Shown: positions 18,812 through 27,758, numbered from the stretch's first letter. The stretch is 64,000 bases of DNA from VAZQ01 sp963840535 (GCA_963840535.1 CAWIZJ010000060.1:368370-432369), one strand, 5' to 3'. Program-made: numbers and translations. Notes: a model not told the origin generated them from the sequence alone.

Positions 18812-20275
18812 TCAAGGGGGCACATGCGGCGCTCGCACGCGGGCCAACAATCCATCGACCGTGGCGTGGAAGTCTTCCCACGGCGCCTCCCGGTCGCTCT
18901 GGTTGCGTACGATGATCGAATTGCCCGCGTAGAAGCGTTCGTACAGCATGTGCCGCCCGGCGAACTCCGAGCCGATCAGGTCCCAGACCAGCTTGTAGAG
19001 CTTGAGCCGCTCTAGCGCCGGCATCGATGACGTCCCCCACCAGCTCTCGAAGCGATGCCTGAGCTCGGGGTCGGCCACGAGATCGATGCTCGCAGGCATC
19101 TGCAGCGGCGCGGCGCCTGCGAGCGTGCGCAGCGTGTCGACAATCTCGGTGTGGTGCTCCTGGCACCAGTTGAGCGCGGCGTAGACCATGCGCCGGTTGG
19201 GGGTGACGTAGCCCTCCGGCCATGGCTCGCAGGCCTCGATCTGGCCGTTCACCATGGCGCCGATGGTCGCCTCCAGCGCGGCGAGCCGTCCGAGCGTCTC
19301 GCGCACCGCCGGAACCTTGTCGACGCCATTGGCCTGGCACATGCGGCTCGCAAGCCCCACGATCAGCCCCATCTTGGCCCAGAAGCGGATGTTCGACTGC
19401 TGGTTCTGATAGCAGTTGGCCGGGGTCTCGATGTAGATGCGGCGCGACATCGCCCCGTTGTTGTGCAGGAAGACGCGCTCCCACGGCACCTTGACACGGT
19501 CGCAGACCAGTACCGCGTCGGTCTCGTCGAAGCGGTAGCTCAGCGGGTAGTCGACCTCGTGCCGAGCGTGGCGCTCGTAGGGCTCGCGCGCCCAGAACGA
19601 GACGCCTGGTGCATTGTTGGGAATTGCGGCGGTGATGCTCTCGCTCGCCCGCTTGTCGTCGATCGCCGTGAGATTGCCGATGAAAACCTCGTCGGCGAAC
19701 ACTGCGCCGGTCGCCAGCATCTTCATTCCGGAAACGATGACGCCGCCGTCATCCTCGCCGATCACCTGCAGGGTCGGATCGTCGCGCACTTCGCCGGCAT
19801 AGATCTCGCGACTTCGGATGCCCGAGGGCGGCGTCACGGCGAAGGACAGATAGAGATCGTTCCTGCGCGCGAATTCGTAATAGCGGGTGAGATTGCCGCC
19901 GAACCCGGGTGTGAGTCGATCGAGCAGCGCGGGGTTCATCGCCAACCCGGTAATTAAGCCCGCGACGTGATCGGGGGAGCGTCCGATCAGGCCGTAGGTG
20001 GCGTCCGCAATCGCCTTCATGCACTGCATGCGGCGCGCGAGGTCCTCGCGAGTGCGACAGCGCAGCCACGGCAGCCCGAAGCGCTCGCCGTTCTCCTCGA
20101 ACGAGAACAGCTCACGCCGCGCCGGATCGGCCTTGAGATCGTAGAGGCCCGCAATCGTCTGCGCGCCGTTGCGGAATGCCGGATGGCGGGTGACGTCGCC
20201 GACGCGCTCGGCACCGATATGAACGACTCGCCCGTCGCGCATGCGCTCGAGCTTTTCCTTCCCGTTGATCAGCAT
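18812..20275 (-). CDS. 4-hydroxyphenylacetate 3-hydroxylase family flavin monooxygenase (HpaB-like)
   Basis: Oxygenase component of a two-component FADH2-dependent monooxygenase, expected to hydroxylate an aromatic or related substrate with flavin supplied by a separate reductase. The 487-residue protein is complete and uninterrupted. It contains ITGLAMNPALLDRLTPGFGG, the fold-typical RNDLYLSFAVTPPSG, DDGGVIVSGMKMLATGAVFA and VPWERVFLHNNGAM. It is encoded on the opposite strand inside the glyA-nrdR-rib cluster, 14 bases from the nrdR end. No reductase (HpaC) is visible nearby, and the substrate is unknown. The position suggests insertion into an otherwise conserved block. Confidence 0.88.
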   Translation of the reverse strand: MLINGKEKLERMRDGRVVHIGAERVGDVTRHPAFRNGAQTIAGLYDLKADPARRELFSFEENGERFGLPWLRCRTREDLARRMQCMKAIADATYGLIGRSPDHVAGLITGLAMNPALLDRLTPGFGGNLTRYYEFARRNDLYLSFAVTPPSGIRSREIYAGEVRDDPTLQVIGEDDGGVIVSGMKMLATGAVFADEVFIGNLTAIDDKRASESITAAIPNNAPGVSFWAREPYERHARHEVDYPLSYRFDETDAVLVCDRVKVPWERVFLHNNGAMSRRIYIETPANCYQNQQSNIRFWAKMGLIVGLASRMCQANGVDKVPAVRETLGRLAALEATIGAMVNGQIEACEPWPEGYVTPNRRMVYAALNWCQEHHTEIVDTLRTLAGAAPLQMPASIDLVADPELRHRFESWWGTSSMPALERLKLYKLVWDLIGSEFAGRHMLYERFYAGNSIIVRNQSDREAPWEDFHATVDGLLARVRAPHVPP

Positions 20276-20328
20276 TGCAGCTCCATGCGGGTCTGCGGCC
20301 GTGGATCCTGGTATAAGGTGGACAGGCG

Positions 20329-21469
20329 ATGCAAGGGCAGGACGGATTGAGCGATTTGACCGACAGCGAGCCGATCCGCAGTGCGGACGACGAGCGCTTC
20401 ATGGCGCTGGCGCTGACGCTCGGGCGGCGCGGACTTGGACGCACGTGGCCCAACCCGTCGGTCGGCGCGGTGGTGGTGAGGGACGGCGTGATCGTCGGCC
20501 GCGGCTGGACGCAGCCGGGCGGGCGACCGCATGCCGAGGCCGTGGCCATCGCGCGCGCAGCCGACGCTGCGCGCGCGGCGACCCTCTATGTGACGCTCGA
20601 GCCCTGCTGCCACCACGGCAAGACGCCCCCTTGCACCGACACCGTGCTCGGAGCCGGCATCGCGCGCGTCGTCTCCGCATTGGTCGATCCCAATCCCGAG
20701 GTTGCGGGCGCCGGCCACTGGCGGCTTGCCGAGGCCGGGGTCGTGGTCGAGGTCGGGATCGGCGCCGAAGAAGCACGGCGCACCCATGCCGGCCACATCC
20801 GGCGCATGCAGGACGGCCGACCGAACGTGACGCTCAAGCTTGCCGTTTCCGCCGACGGGAAGGCCGGCCTGGCGGGCCGCAAGCCGGTGAGGATCACCGG
20901 TGCAGCCGCCACCACGCGCGTTCACCTGATGCGCGCGCGCAACGACGCGGTGCTGACCGGCATCGGAACCGCGCTGGCGGACGACCCTCTGCTCACCTGC
21001 CGTCTCCCCGGGATGCATTCGCCGGTGCGCGTGGTGCTCGACGGGATGCTGCGGCTGCCGCTCGCGAGCAGGCTCGTCTCGACGGCGGGTGCGCCGCCGG
21101 TTTGGGTGGTGGCCGGCGAGGGCGCGCCGCGCGAGCGCGAGCAGGCGCTGGCGGGGCGGGGCGTCGAAGTCCTGCGGGTTGCGAGCGTCGGCGGCAGGCT
21201 CGATCTCGCCGCGGTGCTGAAACGTCTGGCGGCGCGCGGCATCACCCGGCTCATGGTCGAGGCGGGGCCTATTCTCGCCGCGGCCCTTGTTCGCGCCGAC
21301 CTGGTCGACGAGGCCGTGCTGCTGCGCTCGCCTGACCGAGATCGGAGCGGATGGCATCGATGCCCTCGAAGCGCTGCCGCTTTCCGCATTGACTGGATCA
21401 TCACGACTGAAGGTGGTCGGCAGCGAAACGATCGGCGCCGACACGGTCGAGATGCTCGAGCGGATCTGA
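20329..21469 (+). CDS. ribD: Riboflavin biosynthesis bifunctional deaminase/reductase, one frameshift
   Basis: Carries out deamination and then reduction of the pyrimidine intermediate in riboflavin synthesis. The N-terminal deaminase domain has the zinc motifs PHAEAVAIARAADAARAATL and TLEPCCHHGKTPPCTDTVLG. The reductase domain shows NDAVLTGIGTALADDPLLTC. The frame breaks after EAVLLRS: one surplus C at 21331-21332 must be ignored to continue LTEIGADGIDALEALPLSAL and end at VEMLERI (stop 21467-21469). As written, the frame runs into ribE and gives a false 582-residue RibD-RibE fusion. Only two bases separate the true ribD stop from the ribE ATG, showing tight coupling. Confidence 0.9.
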
Positions 21470-21471
21470 GC

Positions 21472-22077
21472 ATGTTCACCGGCATCGTCACCGATATCGG
21501 CGAAGTGGTCGCGGTCGTGCCGCGGGCCGCGGGCCTCGCGCGGATCAGGATCGCCTGCGGCTACGATTGCGATGCAATCGCGATCGGTGCCTCGATCGCC
21601 TGCAGCGGGGTCTGCCTCACGGTGGTGGAGCGCGGCAAGGACGGCGATCGCGGCTGGTTCGCGGTCGATGCCGCCGCCGAAACCTTGCGGGTGACCACTG
21701 TCGGCAATTGGCGCAGCGGAAGCCGCATCAATCTCGAGCGTGCGCTCAGGATCGGCGACGAGCTGGGCGGACACCTCGTCGCCGGCCATGCCGACGGCGT
21801 CGCCGCCTTGACCATGCGCGAGGACTTGACGGAGATGGCGCGGCTCACGTTCCGCGTGCCCGGGGAGCTCGCCCGCTTCATTGCGCCCAAAGGCTCTGTC
21901 GCCGTCGATGGCGTTTCGCTGACCGTCAACGAGGCCGCCGGCGCGGCGTTCTCGGTCCTGATCATCCCCCACACGCTCGCGGTGACGACGCTGGGGACGC
22001 TCGCATCCGGCGATGCGGCGAATCTCGAAGTCGACCTCATGGCTCGTTACGCCGCGCGCCTGATGAAACCGGCATAG
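21472..22077 (+). CDS. ribE: Riboflavin synthase, alpha chain
   Basis: Dismutates two molecules of 6,7-dimethyl-8-ribityllumazine to riboflavin. The 201-residue product is a two-repeat lumazine-binding protein starting MFTGIVTDIGEVVAVVPRAA, the hallmark N-terminus. The second barrel includes LARFIAPKGSVAVDGVSLTV and VLIIPHTLAVTTLG. The ATG at 21472 is two bases after the repaired ribD stop. Many alphaproteobacteria have ribBA between this gene and ribH; here only a 125-base gap intervenes, so the bifunctional RibBA must be elsewhere. Confidence 0.95.
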   Translation: MFTGIVTDIGEVVAVVPRAAGLARIRIACGYDCDAIAIGASIACSGVCLTVVERGKDGDRGWFAVDAAAETLRVTTVGNWRSGSRINLERALRIGDELGGHLVAGHADGVAALTMREDLTEMARLTFRVPGELARFIAPKGSVAVDGVSLTVNEAAGAAFSVLIIPHTLAVTTLGTLASGDAANLEVDLMARYAARLMKPA

Positions 22078-22202
22078 CCGCTCGCTGCGAGGCGGATCGT
22101 GCACCGTTCCGGCGTGCGCGCACTGTGCCGCCGCGGGCGAAACAAAGCGATTGCCCCTTCTGCTCGCGGCTTGCTACCACGGCGAGACGCCGGAGCGACA
22201 GC

Positions 22203-22694
22203 ATGGCCGAGCCGCGCAGATCCACGGGCAAGGACGAACGCGACCTCGAGGGGGCGCGTGTCCTGATCGTGGAGGCGCGTTTCTACGAAGACATCGCCGA
22301 TGCCCTGCTCGACGGCGCCACGCGTGTGCTGGCGCAAGCGGGAGTGGCCTTCGAGCGATTGAGCGTACCCGGCTCGCTCGAAGTGGCTCCCGCCATCGCG
22401 ATCGCACTCGATGCCGCCGAGCGTGCAGGCAGACCCTACGAGGGCGTGGTCGCGCTCGGCTGCGTCATCCGCGGCGAGACGCTGCATTTCGAGATCGTCG
22501 CGCAGGAATTGGCGCGCGCGCTGCTGCAACTGTCGGTTGCGCGCGGGGTGCCGATCGGCAACGGCATCCTCACCGTCGACACCGATGTCCAGGCCTGGGT
22601 GCGGGCGCGGCCGCAGGAAGCCGACAAGGGTGGCGATGCCGCGCGTGCCGCGCTCGCGCTCGTGCGTCTCAAGCGCGCGCTGGTCGTGGGCTGA
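22203..22694 (+). CDS. ribH: 6,7-dimethyl-8-ribityllumazine synthase
   Basis: Condenses the pyrimidine product of RibD with dihydroxybutanone phosphate to lumazine. The 163-residue protein contains the core VALGCVIRGETLHFEIVAQE, including the catalytic histidine, and the C-terminal NGILTVDTDVQAWVRA. The N-terminal segment LIVEARFYEDIADALLDGAT fits the flavodoxin-like fold. nusB begins 3 bases after its stop, the common arrangement in this group. Confidence 0.95.
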   Translation: MAEPRRSTGKDERDLEGARVLIVEARFYEDIADALLDGATRVLAQAGVAFERLSVPGSLEVAPAIAIALDAAERAGRPYEGVVALGCVIRGETLHFEIVAQELARALLQLSVARGVPIGNGILTVDTDVQAWVRARPQEADKGGDAARAALALVRLKRALVVG

Positions 22695-22697
22695 ACC

Positions 22698-23192
22698 ATG
22701 GCGCGAGGCTCGACGCAAAAGGATGCACGCAAGGCCAATCGTCGTGGCGCCGCAAGGCTCGCCGCGGTGCAGGCGCTCTATCAGATGGACATCGCGGGCA
22801 CCGGATTGAACGACATTCTTGCCGAGTTCGAGAGCCATTGGATCGGCCGCGAGGTCGAAGGCGCCCAGTACCTGCCTGCGGAGGCGGCGTTCTTCCGCGA
22901 TGTCGTGACCGGCGTTCTGCGCGAGCAGCGCAGCCTCGATCCGCTGATCGATGACGTACTGTCGCGCGGTTGGCCGCTCAAGCGCATCGAGGCGATCCTG
23001 CGGGCAGTCCTGCGGGCAGGCGCCTATGAGCTCGGACACCGCAACGACGTGCCGGCGCGCGTCGTCGTCTCCGAGTATGTGGATGTCGCCCACGCCTTCG
23101 TCGACAAGGACGAGACCGGGATGGTCAACGCGGTGCTCGACCAGTTGGCGCGCCGGTTCCGCGCCGACGAGTTCCAGTACGCGACCGAATGA
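22698..23192 (+). CDS. nusB: Transcription antitermination factor NusB
   Basis: RNA-binding helical protein that acts with NusE, NusA and NusG in rRNA antitermination. The 164-residue product has the expected start RRGAARLAAVQALYQMDIAG, the core LDPLIDDVLSRGWPLKRIEA and the C-terminal VVVSEYVDVAHAFVDKDETG motif. It is the fourth gene of the glyA-nrdR-ribDEH-nusB series and is complete. Confidence 0.95.
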   Translation: MARGSTQKDARKANRRGAARLAAVQALYQMDIAGTGLNDILAEFESHWIGREVEGAQYLPAEAAFFRDVVTGVLREQRSLDPLIDDVLSRGWPLKRIEAILRAVLRAGAYELGHRNDVPARVVVSEYVDVAHAFVDKDETGMVNAVLDQLARRFRADEFQYATE

Positions 23193-23228
23193 GTTCGCTG
23201 CGTTGTCGAACGCCGCACCGACATCGGC

Positions 23229-23423
23229 TCACCGATCACCGCCGCCGCACACCGAGGAGGCCTCCACGATCGCCCGGCATTCGGGGCGGTAGATCGTGCC
23301 GTTCGGGGAGAATGGTGCGGCCAGGCCGCTCTCCGGGTTGGGAAACGCCGAGGTCTGCGATGGCGCCGTTGCCGACGCCAGGGCAATGCCGAGTGCGATT
23401 GCGCTTCTTGTCGTGACGCTCAT
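23229..23423 (-). CDS. Small secreted hypothetical protein
   Basis: Predicted 64-residue exported protein starting at 23423 behind GAGGAAGG. A Sec-type signal MSVTTRSAIALGIALASATA is followed by a short mature part rich in proline and with two cysteines (YRPECRAIVEASSVCGGG). The two cysteines could form one disulfide. A second small exported protein is encoded just upstream on the same strand. The function is unknown. Confidence 0.6.
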   Translation of the reverse strand: MSVTTRSAIALGIALASATAPSQTSAFPNPESGLAAPFSPNGTIYRPECRAIVEASSVCGGGDR

Positions 23424-23547
23424 TGCCTTCCTCCTCGTTCCGGACTCCCCAAGGCGAGGAATCCTGGTGCGGTCGGTCAAAATCAGAGTGGACGGCGATG
23501 CCCCGGGCAGTTCGCCCGGGGCATGCGCGGATGGTTGAACGCAGAAA

Positions 23548-23733
23548 TCAATAGCCGCCGTTGCGCCAGTTCTGCTCGCGCCGCAGGTCGAACCGCACGT
23601 TCGGATCGGGATCGGCTCCGAGATACTGATCGCCGGAATAGACGGCGTTGGGACCGCCGCGTTGCGCCTGTTGCGCGAGCACGGGCGAAGCGGTCGCGGC
23701 AGCCAGTGCGGCAAATGCGATAATGGTCTTCAT
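23548..23733 (-). CDS. Small secreted hypothetical protein
   Basis: Predicted 61-residue exported protein beginning MKTIIAFAALAAATASPVLA at 23733, with AGGAGA just upstream. The short mature part (GGPNAVYSGDQYLGADPDPN, then a charged DLRREQNWRNGGY end) resembles small periplasmic proteins I associate with Bradyrhizobium-like genomes. It probably forms a small transcription unit with the gene at 23229-23423. The function is unknown. Confidence 0.62.
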   Translation of the reverse strand: MKTIIAFAALAAATASPVLAQQAQRGGPNAVYSGDQYLGADPDPNVRFDLRREQNWRNGGY

Positions 23734-23862
23734 GTCGCGTCTCCTGTTGCAGCTTCGATGACCGGGATGTGCGGTGCACAGGGCAATGTTGCAACGCACA
23801 AAACTGTGAGAGGCGACCGATGTCGGACTAACGGATTTGTGAAACCGGCCCGGGGCTTGCGG

Positions 23863-25101
23863 TCAGTCGATGGAGAACGGGAGCGCCACGGGGCTGCGAA
23901 AATTCGATGAGGAGTTCCAGGCGAGCCGTTCGGCCGTCAGATGGAACTCCGGCACGCGTTCGAGAAATCGTTGCATTGCAACCTTGGTGACGAGGCGGGC
24001 CATCTGGCTGCCGAGGCAGAAGTGCTTGCCGGAGCCGAAACCGAGGTGACCCTGGGGTCGCCGCTCGATTTCATACGCATCGGGATTGGGGAATTTGCGT
24101 CGATCGCGGTTGCCGGATCCGAATGCGAGCGCAACCTTGTCGCCGGCGCGCATTCGCTCGCCGTGCAGTTCGATCTCGCGCGTGGCCGTGCGCTTGAAGC
24201 GCTGCGCCGAGGTGTTGAAACGCAGCGATTCATCGATTGCCGGCTCGATCAGGGCAGGATCAGCGACGAGGCGGCGACGCGCCTCGGGATGATCGTGGAG
24301 GTTGAGCGCGAACATGCTCATGAAGCTCGACAGCGATTCCACCCCTGCCATCACGAAGGTGGCGGTCGTCAGCACGATCTCGCGCTCGGACAGCCGGTCG
24401 CCGTCGACCTCGGCCTCGGCGAGATGGGTGATGAGATCGTCGGTCGGATGCTTCCGCCGTATCGCCACTTCGGAGGCGAGGAATTCGCTCAATTCCGCGA
24501 AGGCGGCGACGTGCTCCGCGGTACGGCCCTTCGCGGATTTGTCGGTCGAGACCGCGAGGATGACCTTGCGGCGGATGTCGGCATGATCGCGCTCGGGCAG
24601 GCCCATGGTGCGAAACAGCAGGCCGACCGTGATCTGGCTGGAGAAATCGTTGACTAATTCGAACCGTCTGTTTTCGCAGATGCGGTCGAGCGAGCGGTCC
24701 GCGATCACGAGCGTGGGCGCAATCAGATGCTCGATGTTCTTGCGCGTGAAGGCGGCCTGGCTCAGCGCTCGCAGTCGGTCGTGGCGGGGCGGGTCGGTGG
24801 TGCCCAGCGTGGCGCCGGCCCGGCCGGGAAGCTCGTCGATCATGTTGCCCTGGGACGACGAGAAGGTCTCCCAGTCGCGCGCCGCCTGAACGATGTCGTC
24901 GTAGCGCGAGAGGATCCACAGCTCGCCGCTCTCGCTCCAATAGCAGGGATATTGCTCGCGCAGGATCTCGTAGTGCGGGAACGGATCGGAATCGATTTCC
25001 GGCGCGTAGAGATCGAACGCTTCCGCTTGCATCGCGTGGCCGGGTGAAACCTTGCCCATTTGCGTTCGAGGAAGGGTATCATGGCGATCGTGATCAGTCA
25101 T
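23863..25101 (-). CDS. Cytochrome P450
   Basis: Haem-thiolate monooxygenase of about 412 residues, the size of soluble bacterial P450s. The cysteine-ligand loop is HLGFGSGKHFCLGSQMARLV. The K-helix ExxR is present as DESLRFNTSAQRF. The I-helix is FVMAGVESLSSFM, with AGVES where most family members have AGxDT or AGxET, so the usual threonine is serine-like here. The start is uncertain: ATG at 25101 or GTG at 25107, neither with a clear Shine-Dalgarno. thiL starts only 17 bases away on the other strand. It requires ferredoxin partners, not visible here. The substrate is unknown. Confidence 0.9.
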   Translation of the reverse strand: MTDHDRHDTLPRTQMGKVSPGHAMQAEAFDLYAPEIDSDPFPHYEILREQYPCYWSESGELWILSRYDDIVQAARDWETFSSSQGNMIDELPGRAGATLGTTDPPRHDRLRALSQAAFTRKNIEHLIAPTLVIADRSLDRICENRRFELVNDFSSQITVGLLFRTMGLPERDHADIRRKVILAVSTDKSAKGRTAEHVAAFAELSEFLASEVAIRRKHPTDDLITHLAEAEVDGDRLSEREIVLTTATFVMAGVESLSSFMSMFALNLHDHPEARRRLVADPALIEPAIDESLRFNTSAQRFKRTATREIELHGERMRAGDKVALAFGSGNRDRRKFPNPDAYEIERRPQGHLGFGSGKHFCLGSQMARLVTKVAMQRFLERVPEFHLTAERLAWNSSSNFRSPVALPFSID

Positions 25102-25118
25102 TTGCACAAGCGACCGCG

Positions 25119-26126
25119 ATGAGCGGTGACGAGACGGCCGAGTCGGGCGAGGACCGTCTGATCGCCCGCCATTTCAAGCCTCTCGCCCGGTATCCCGGCG
25201 CATTCGGGCTCGCTGACGACGCGGCGGCCCTGACGCCGCCCGCCGGATGCGATCTCGTGCTCACCGCCGACGCGATCGTAGCCGGCATCCACTTTCTTCC
25301 CGACGATCCGCCCGACACGGTCGCCAGGAAAGCGTTGCGGGTGAACTTGTCCGACCTAGCCGCCAAGGGCGCGCGTCCGCTCGGCTTCCTGCTCACCTTG
25401 GCGCTGCCGCAACAGGTCGACGATACGTGGCTGGCGGAGTTTGCACGCGGGCTCGGAGCGGATGCCGAGCGATTCGGCTGTGCGTTGCTCGGCGGCGATA
25501 CCGTTCGCACGGTCGGCCCCGTTGCAATCTCGGTCACCGCCGTCGGTGCGGTGCCGCACGGCCGGATGGTGCGCCGCGCCGGCGCCAAGCCGGGAGATCG
25601 GATCATGGTGACCGGCACCATCGGCGATGCCGCGCTCGGGCTCCTGCTCAGGCGCGACCCGACCATGGCGGAGCGCCGCGGTCTTGCACGAGATCAACGG
25701 GACAAGCTGGCGGAACGCTATCTGTTGCCGGAGCCGCGCAATGCGATCGCGGAGCTCCTGGGCGCGCACGCCTCGGCGGCGATCGACGTGTCCGACGGAC
25801 TTGCGGGCGATCTCGGGAAGCTCTGCCGCACCTCCGGGGTCGACGCGGAGGTCGAGGTTGCGCGGGTGCCGCTTTCCGATGCGGCCCGTGCGCTCCTCGC
25901 GAAGGAGCCCGCCTTGCTCGAGACGATCGTGACCGGGGGCGACGACTACGAGGTCCTCGCGTCGATGCCCGGCGGCAAGATCGAGGCTTTTCGCCGACAG
26001 GCGTCGGCTGCCGGCGTCGCGGTCACCGAGATCGGAAAAATCGTCGCGGGGAAAGGGGAGGCTCGCTTTCTGGATGCCGGCAGGAAGCCGCTGACGCTCC
26101 CTCGTCCGTCGTTCAGCCATTTCTGA
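25119..26126 (+). CDS. thiL: Thiamine-monophosphate kinase
   Basis: ATP-dependent phosphorylation of thiamine monophosphate to the active diphosphate. The 335-residue protein shows GLADDAAALTPPAGCDLVLT, the metal-binding NLSDLAAKGARPLGFLLTLA, LLGGDTVRTVGPVAISVTAV, AIDVSDGLAGDLGKLCRTSG and VTGGDDYEVLASMP, in the family order. It normally follows nusB directly; here a P450 gene on the other strand and two small secreted genes separate them. Its promoter must lie inside or overlap the P450 5-prime end. Confidence 0.94.
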   Translation: MSGDETAESGEDRLIARHFKPLARYPGAFGLADDAAALTPPAGCDLVLTADAIVAGIHFLPDDPPDTVARKALRVNLSDLAAKGARPLGFLLTLALPQQVDDTWLAEFARGLGADAERFGCALLGGDTVRTVGPVAISVTAVGAVPHGRMVRRAGAKPGDRIMVTGTIGDAALGLLLRRDPTMAERRGLARDQRDKLAERYLLPEPRNAIAELLGAHASAAIDVSDGLAGDLGKLCRTSGVDAEVEVARVPLSDAARALLAKEPALLETIVTGGDDYEVLASMPGGKIEAFRRQASAAGVAVTEIGKIVAGKGEARFLDAGRKPLTLPRPSFSHF

Positions 26127-26220
26127 GGACGTCCGCGCGCCGCTCACCGCGCGGCAACCGCGGCGCCGCTGGCCGCCTGTGCCGAAGCACTGTAGTGTCG
26201 AGCAAAAGGCAAGGGGCCCC

Positions 26221-27453
26221 ATGCTCGATACGACCGCACCGGCCGCCGAGAAAACGTATACGCCGGCCGACAATCCGGATTTCGTCGCCCTCCATCGCCG
26301 TTTCCCGACGGTGGCTTATCTGCGCGAGCATGCCCGTCGTCGCCTGCCGCGCTTCGCGTTCGAGTACATGGACGGCGGTGCCGGCTCGGACGGCGGCATC
26401 GCGCGCAACTGGAGTGCGCTCGACGCGATCGAGCTGATGCCGCGATACGGCGTCACCACGGCGCTTCCGCCGCTCGACATCGAGTTGCTCGGCAGGCGCT
26501 ACGCGGCTCCGATCGGGGTTGCGCCGATGGGCGGCCCTTCGATCGTTTGGCCCGGCGCCGACCAGCATCTCGCCGCAGCGGCGCAGCGCGCGCGCGTGCC
26601 CTACACGCTGGGACTGGTCGGGGGGATGACCGTGGAGCGCGCCGCGGAGATCGCGCCCGACGTGCTCTGGTTCCAGCTCTATCGCTGCTGGCGCCACGAG
26701 CACGCCATCGGCTTCGATCTGGTCAGGCGCGCCGCCGCGTGCGGCGTGCACGTGCTCGTGCTCACCGTCGACGTACCGGTGCGCACGACGCGGTCGCGCG
26801 AGGTGGCGGCGGGCATCACCTCGCCGTTCCGCCCGGATCTGCGCATGATCGCCGGCATTCTGACCTCGCCCGGCTATCTGGGGTCGTTGTGGCGACACGG
26901 GCAGCCGCGCTTCGGCAATCTCAAGCCCTATACGCCCGACTCCGCCGACGTCGACGAGGTTGCCGGGTTCGTGCGGCGCGAGATGGGCGGCGCCTTCACG
27001 TGGGACGAGGTCGCACGCTACCGCGAGCGCTGGAAGCGCCCGCTGGTGGTGAAGGGCATCTTGGATCCCGCCGATGCCGAGCGATGCGTTTCGCTCGGGG
27101 TCGACGGGCTCGTGGTGTCGAATCATGGCGGACGCCAGGTGGAGGGCCTGCCGGCGGCGATCGACGCGCTTCCCGCGGTCGTGCGCGCGGTCGCCGGTCG
27201 TGCCGCGGTGATGCTGGACTCCGGCGTCCGCTCGGGGCTCGACGTGGTGCGGGCCATGGCGCTGGGCGCGGATGCCGCGTTCGCCGGCAAGGCCTTCCTG
27301 TGGGGTCTGGGTGCGCTCGGCCCTCACGGGCCGGGACACGTCATCGACCTCATCATCGACGAGACGAAGTCGGTTCTCGGCCAGGTCGGTGCGCGCGGTC
27401 CGGCGGGGGCGCGCTCGGTGGGCGTGCGTCATCCGGGCGCCTGGCGGCCCTGA
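26221..27453 (+). CDS. Alpha-hydroxy-acid oxidase / FMN-dependent L-lactate dehydrogenase-like
   Basis: FMN-containing TIM-barrel enzyme that oxidises a 2-hydroxy acid to the 2-oxo acid. The 410 residues start at 26221 (MLDTTAPAAEKTYTPADNPD). Key motifs are FEYMDGGAGSDGG, the catalytic-histidine loop VVSNHGGRQVEGLPAAIDAL, and the phosphate-binding DSGVRSGLDVVRAMALGADA. Substrate preference (lactate, glycolate, mandelate or longer hydroxy acids) cannot be told from motifs. It stands alone, with a gene-poor 440-base region after it. Confidence 0.88.
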   Translation: MLDTTAPAAEKTYTPADNPDFVALHRRFPTVAYLREHARRRLPRFAFEYMDGGAGSDGGIARNWSALDAIELMPRYGVTTALPPLDIELLGRRYAAPIGVAPMGGPSIVWPGADQHLAAAAQRARVPYTLGLVGGMTVERAAEIAPDVLWFQLYRCWRHEHAIGFDLVRRAAACGVHVLVLTVDVPVRTTRSREVAAGITSPFRPDLRMIAGILTSPGYLGSLWRHGQPRFGNLKPYTPDSADVDEVAGFVRREMGGAFTWDEVARYRERWKRPLVVKGILDPADAERCVSLGVDGLVVSNHGGRQVEGLPAAIDALPAVVRAVAGRAAVMLDSGVRSGLDVVRAMALGADAAFAGKAFLWGLGALGPHGPGHVIDLIIDETKSVLGQVGARGPAGARSVGVRHPGAWRP

Positions 27454-27537
27454 TCGGCGCGCCATTCTCGAAAGCCACGGTCACGAGAATGCTGCTCTCG
27501 AGCCGCTCGTCCGGTCCTGTAAGGACGGACCGGAAGG

Positions 27538-27708
27538 TCAACCGGAATCTTCGATCGGCCATCGCTTCGCTTCGTATATTTCGACGAGCGCGAGGAGCAC
27601 GTCCAGCCTGTCGCCTCCCTCGGCGCCCTCCGGCGCGCCCCATCAGGTCTCGATCTCGGCGAGAGCGGCCCGGTGATCCTTGTCTGTACGGATCGGCCGT
27701 ATCTGCAT
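27538..27708 (-). pseudogene. HigA-type antitoxin, N-terminal remnant
   Basis: Reading from ATG 27708, the sequence gives MQIRPIRTDKDHRAALAEIE, then T, an in-frame TGA (27643-27645), then WGAPEGAEGGDRLDVLLALV and EIYEAKRWPIED before a stop. This is the characteristic N-terminal region of HigA antitoxins of the COG5499 type; the helix-turn-helix domain that should follow is missing. No HigB-like toxin gene is recognisable beside it. A 17-bp inverted repeat lies 34-50 bases upstream and may be its old operator. Confidence 0.6.
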
Positions 27709-27741
27709 CACAGGCTTCCCTTAGAATTGCGATATGGTCAT

Positions 27742-27758
27742 GTTCCCAACATGGGAAC
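27742..27758. promoter_or_regulatory. Candidate operator: 17-bp inverted repeat
   Basis: GTTCCCA and TGGGAAC are perfect 7-base inverted arms around a 3-base centre. The site is 34-50 bases upstream of the HigA remnant start. Antitoxins of this class autoregulate through such palindromes, so a former HigA operator is plausible; the link is inferred from position only. Confidence 0.4.

Noticed and set aside
20329..22077. A RibD-RibE fusion enzyme
   Set aside because: The normal RibD C-terminus is present in a shifted frame and stops two bases before a normal RibE start, so one surplus base explains it.
22078..22202. FMN riboswitch between ribE and ribH
   Set aside because: The interval lacks the conserved FMN-element sequence blocks and is too short for the aptamer with expression platform.
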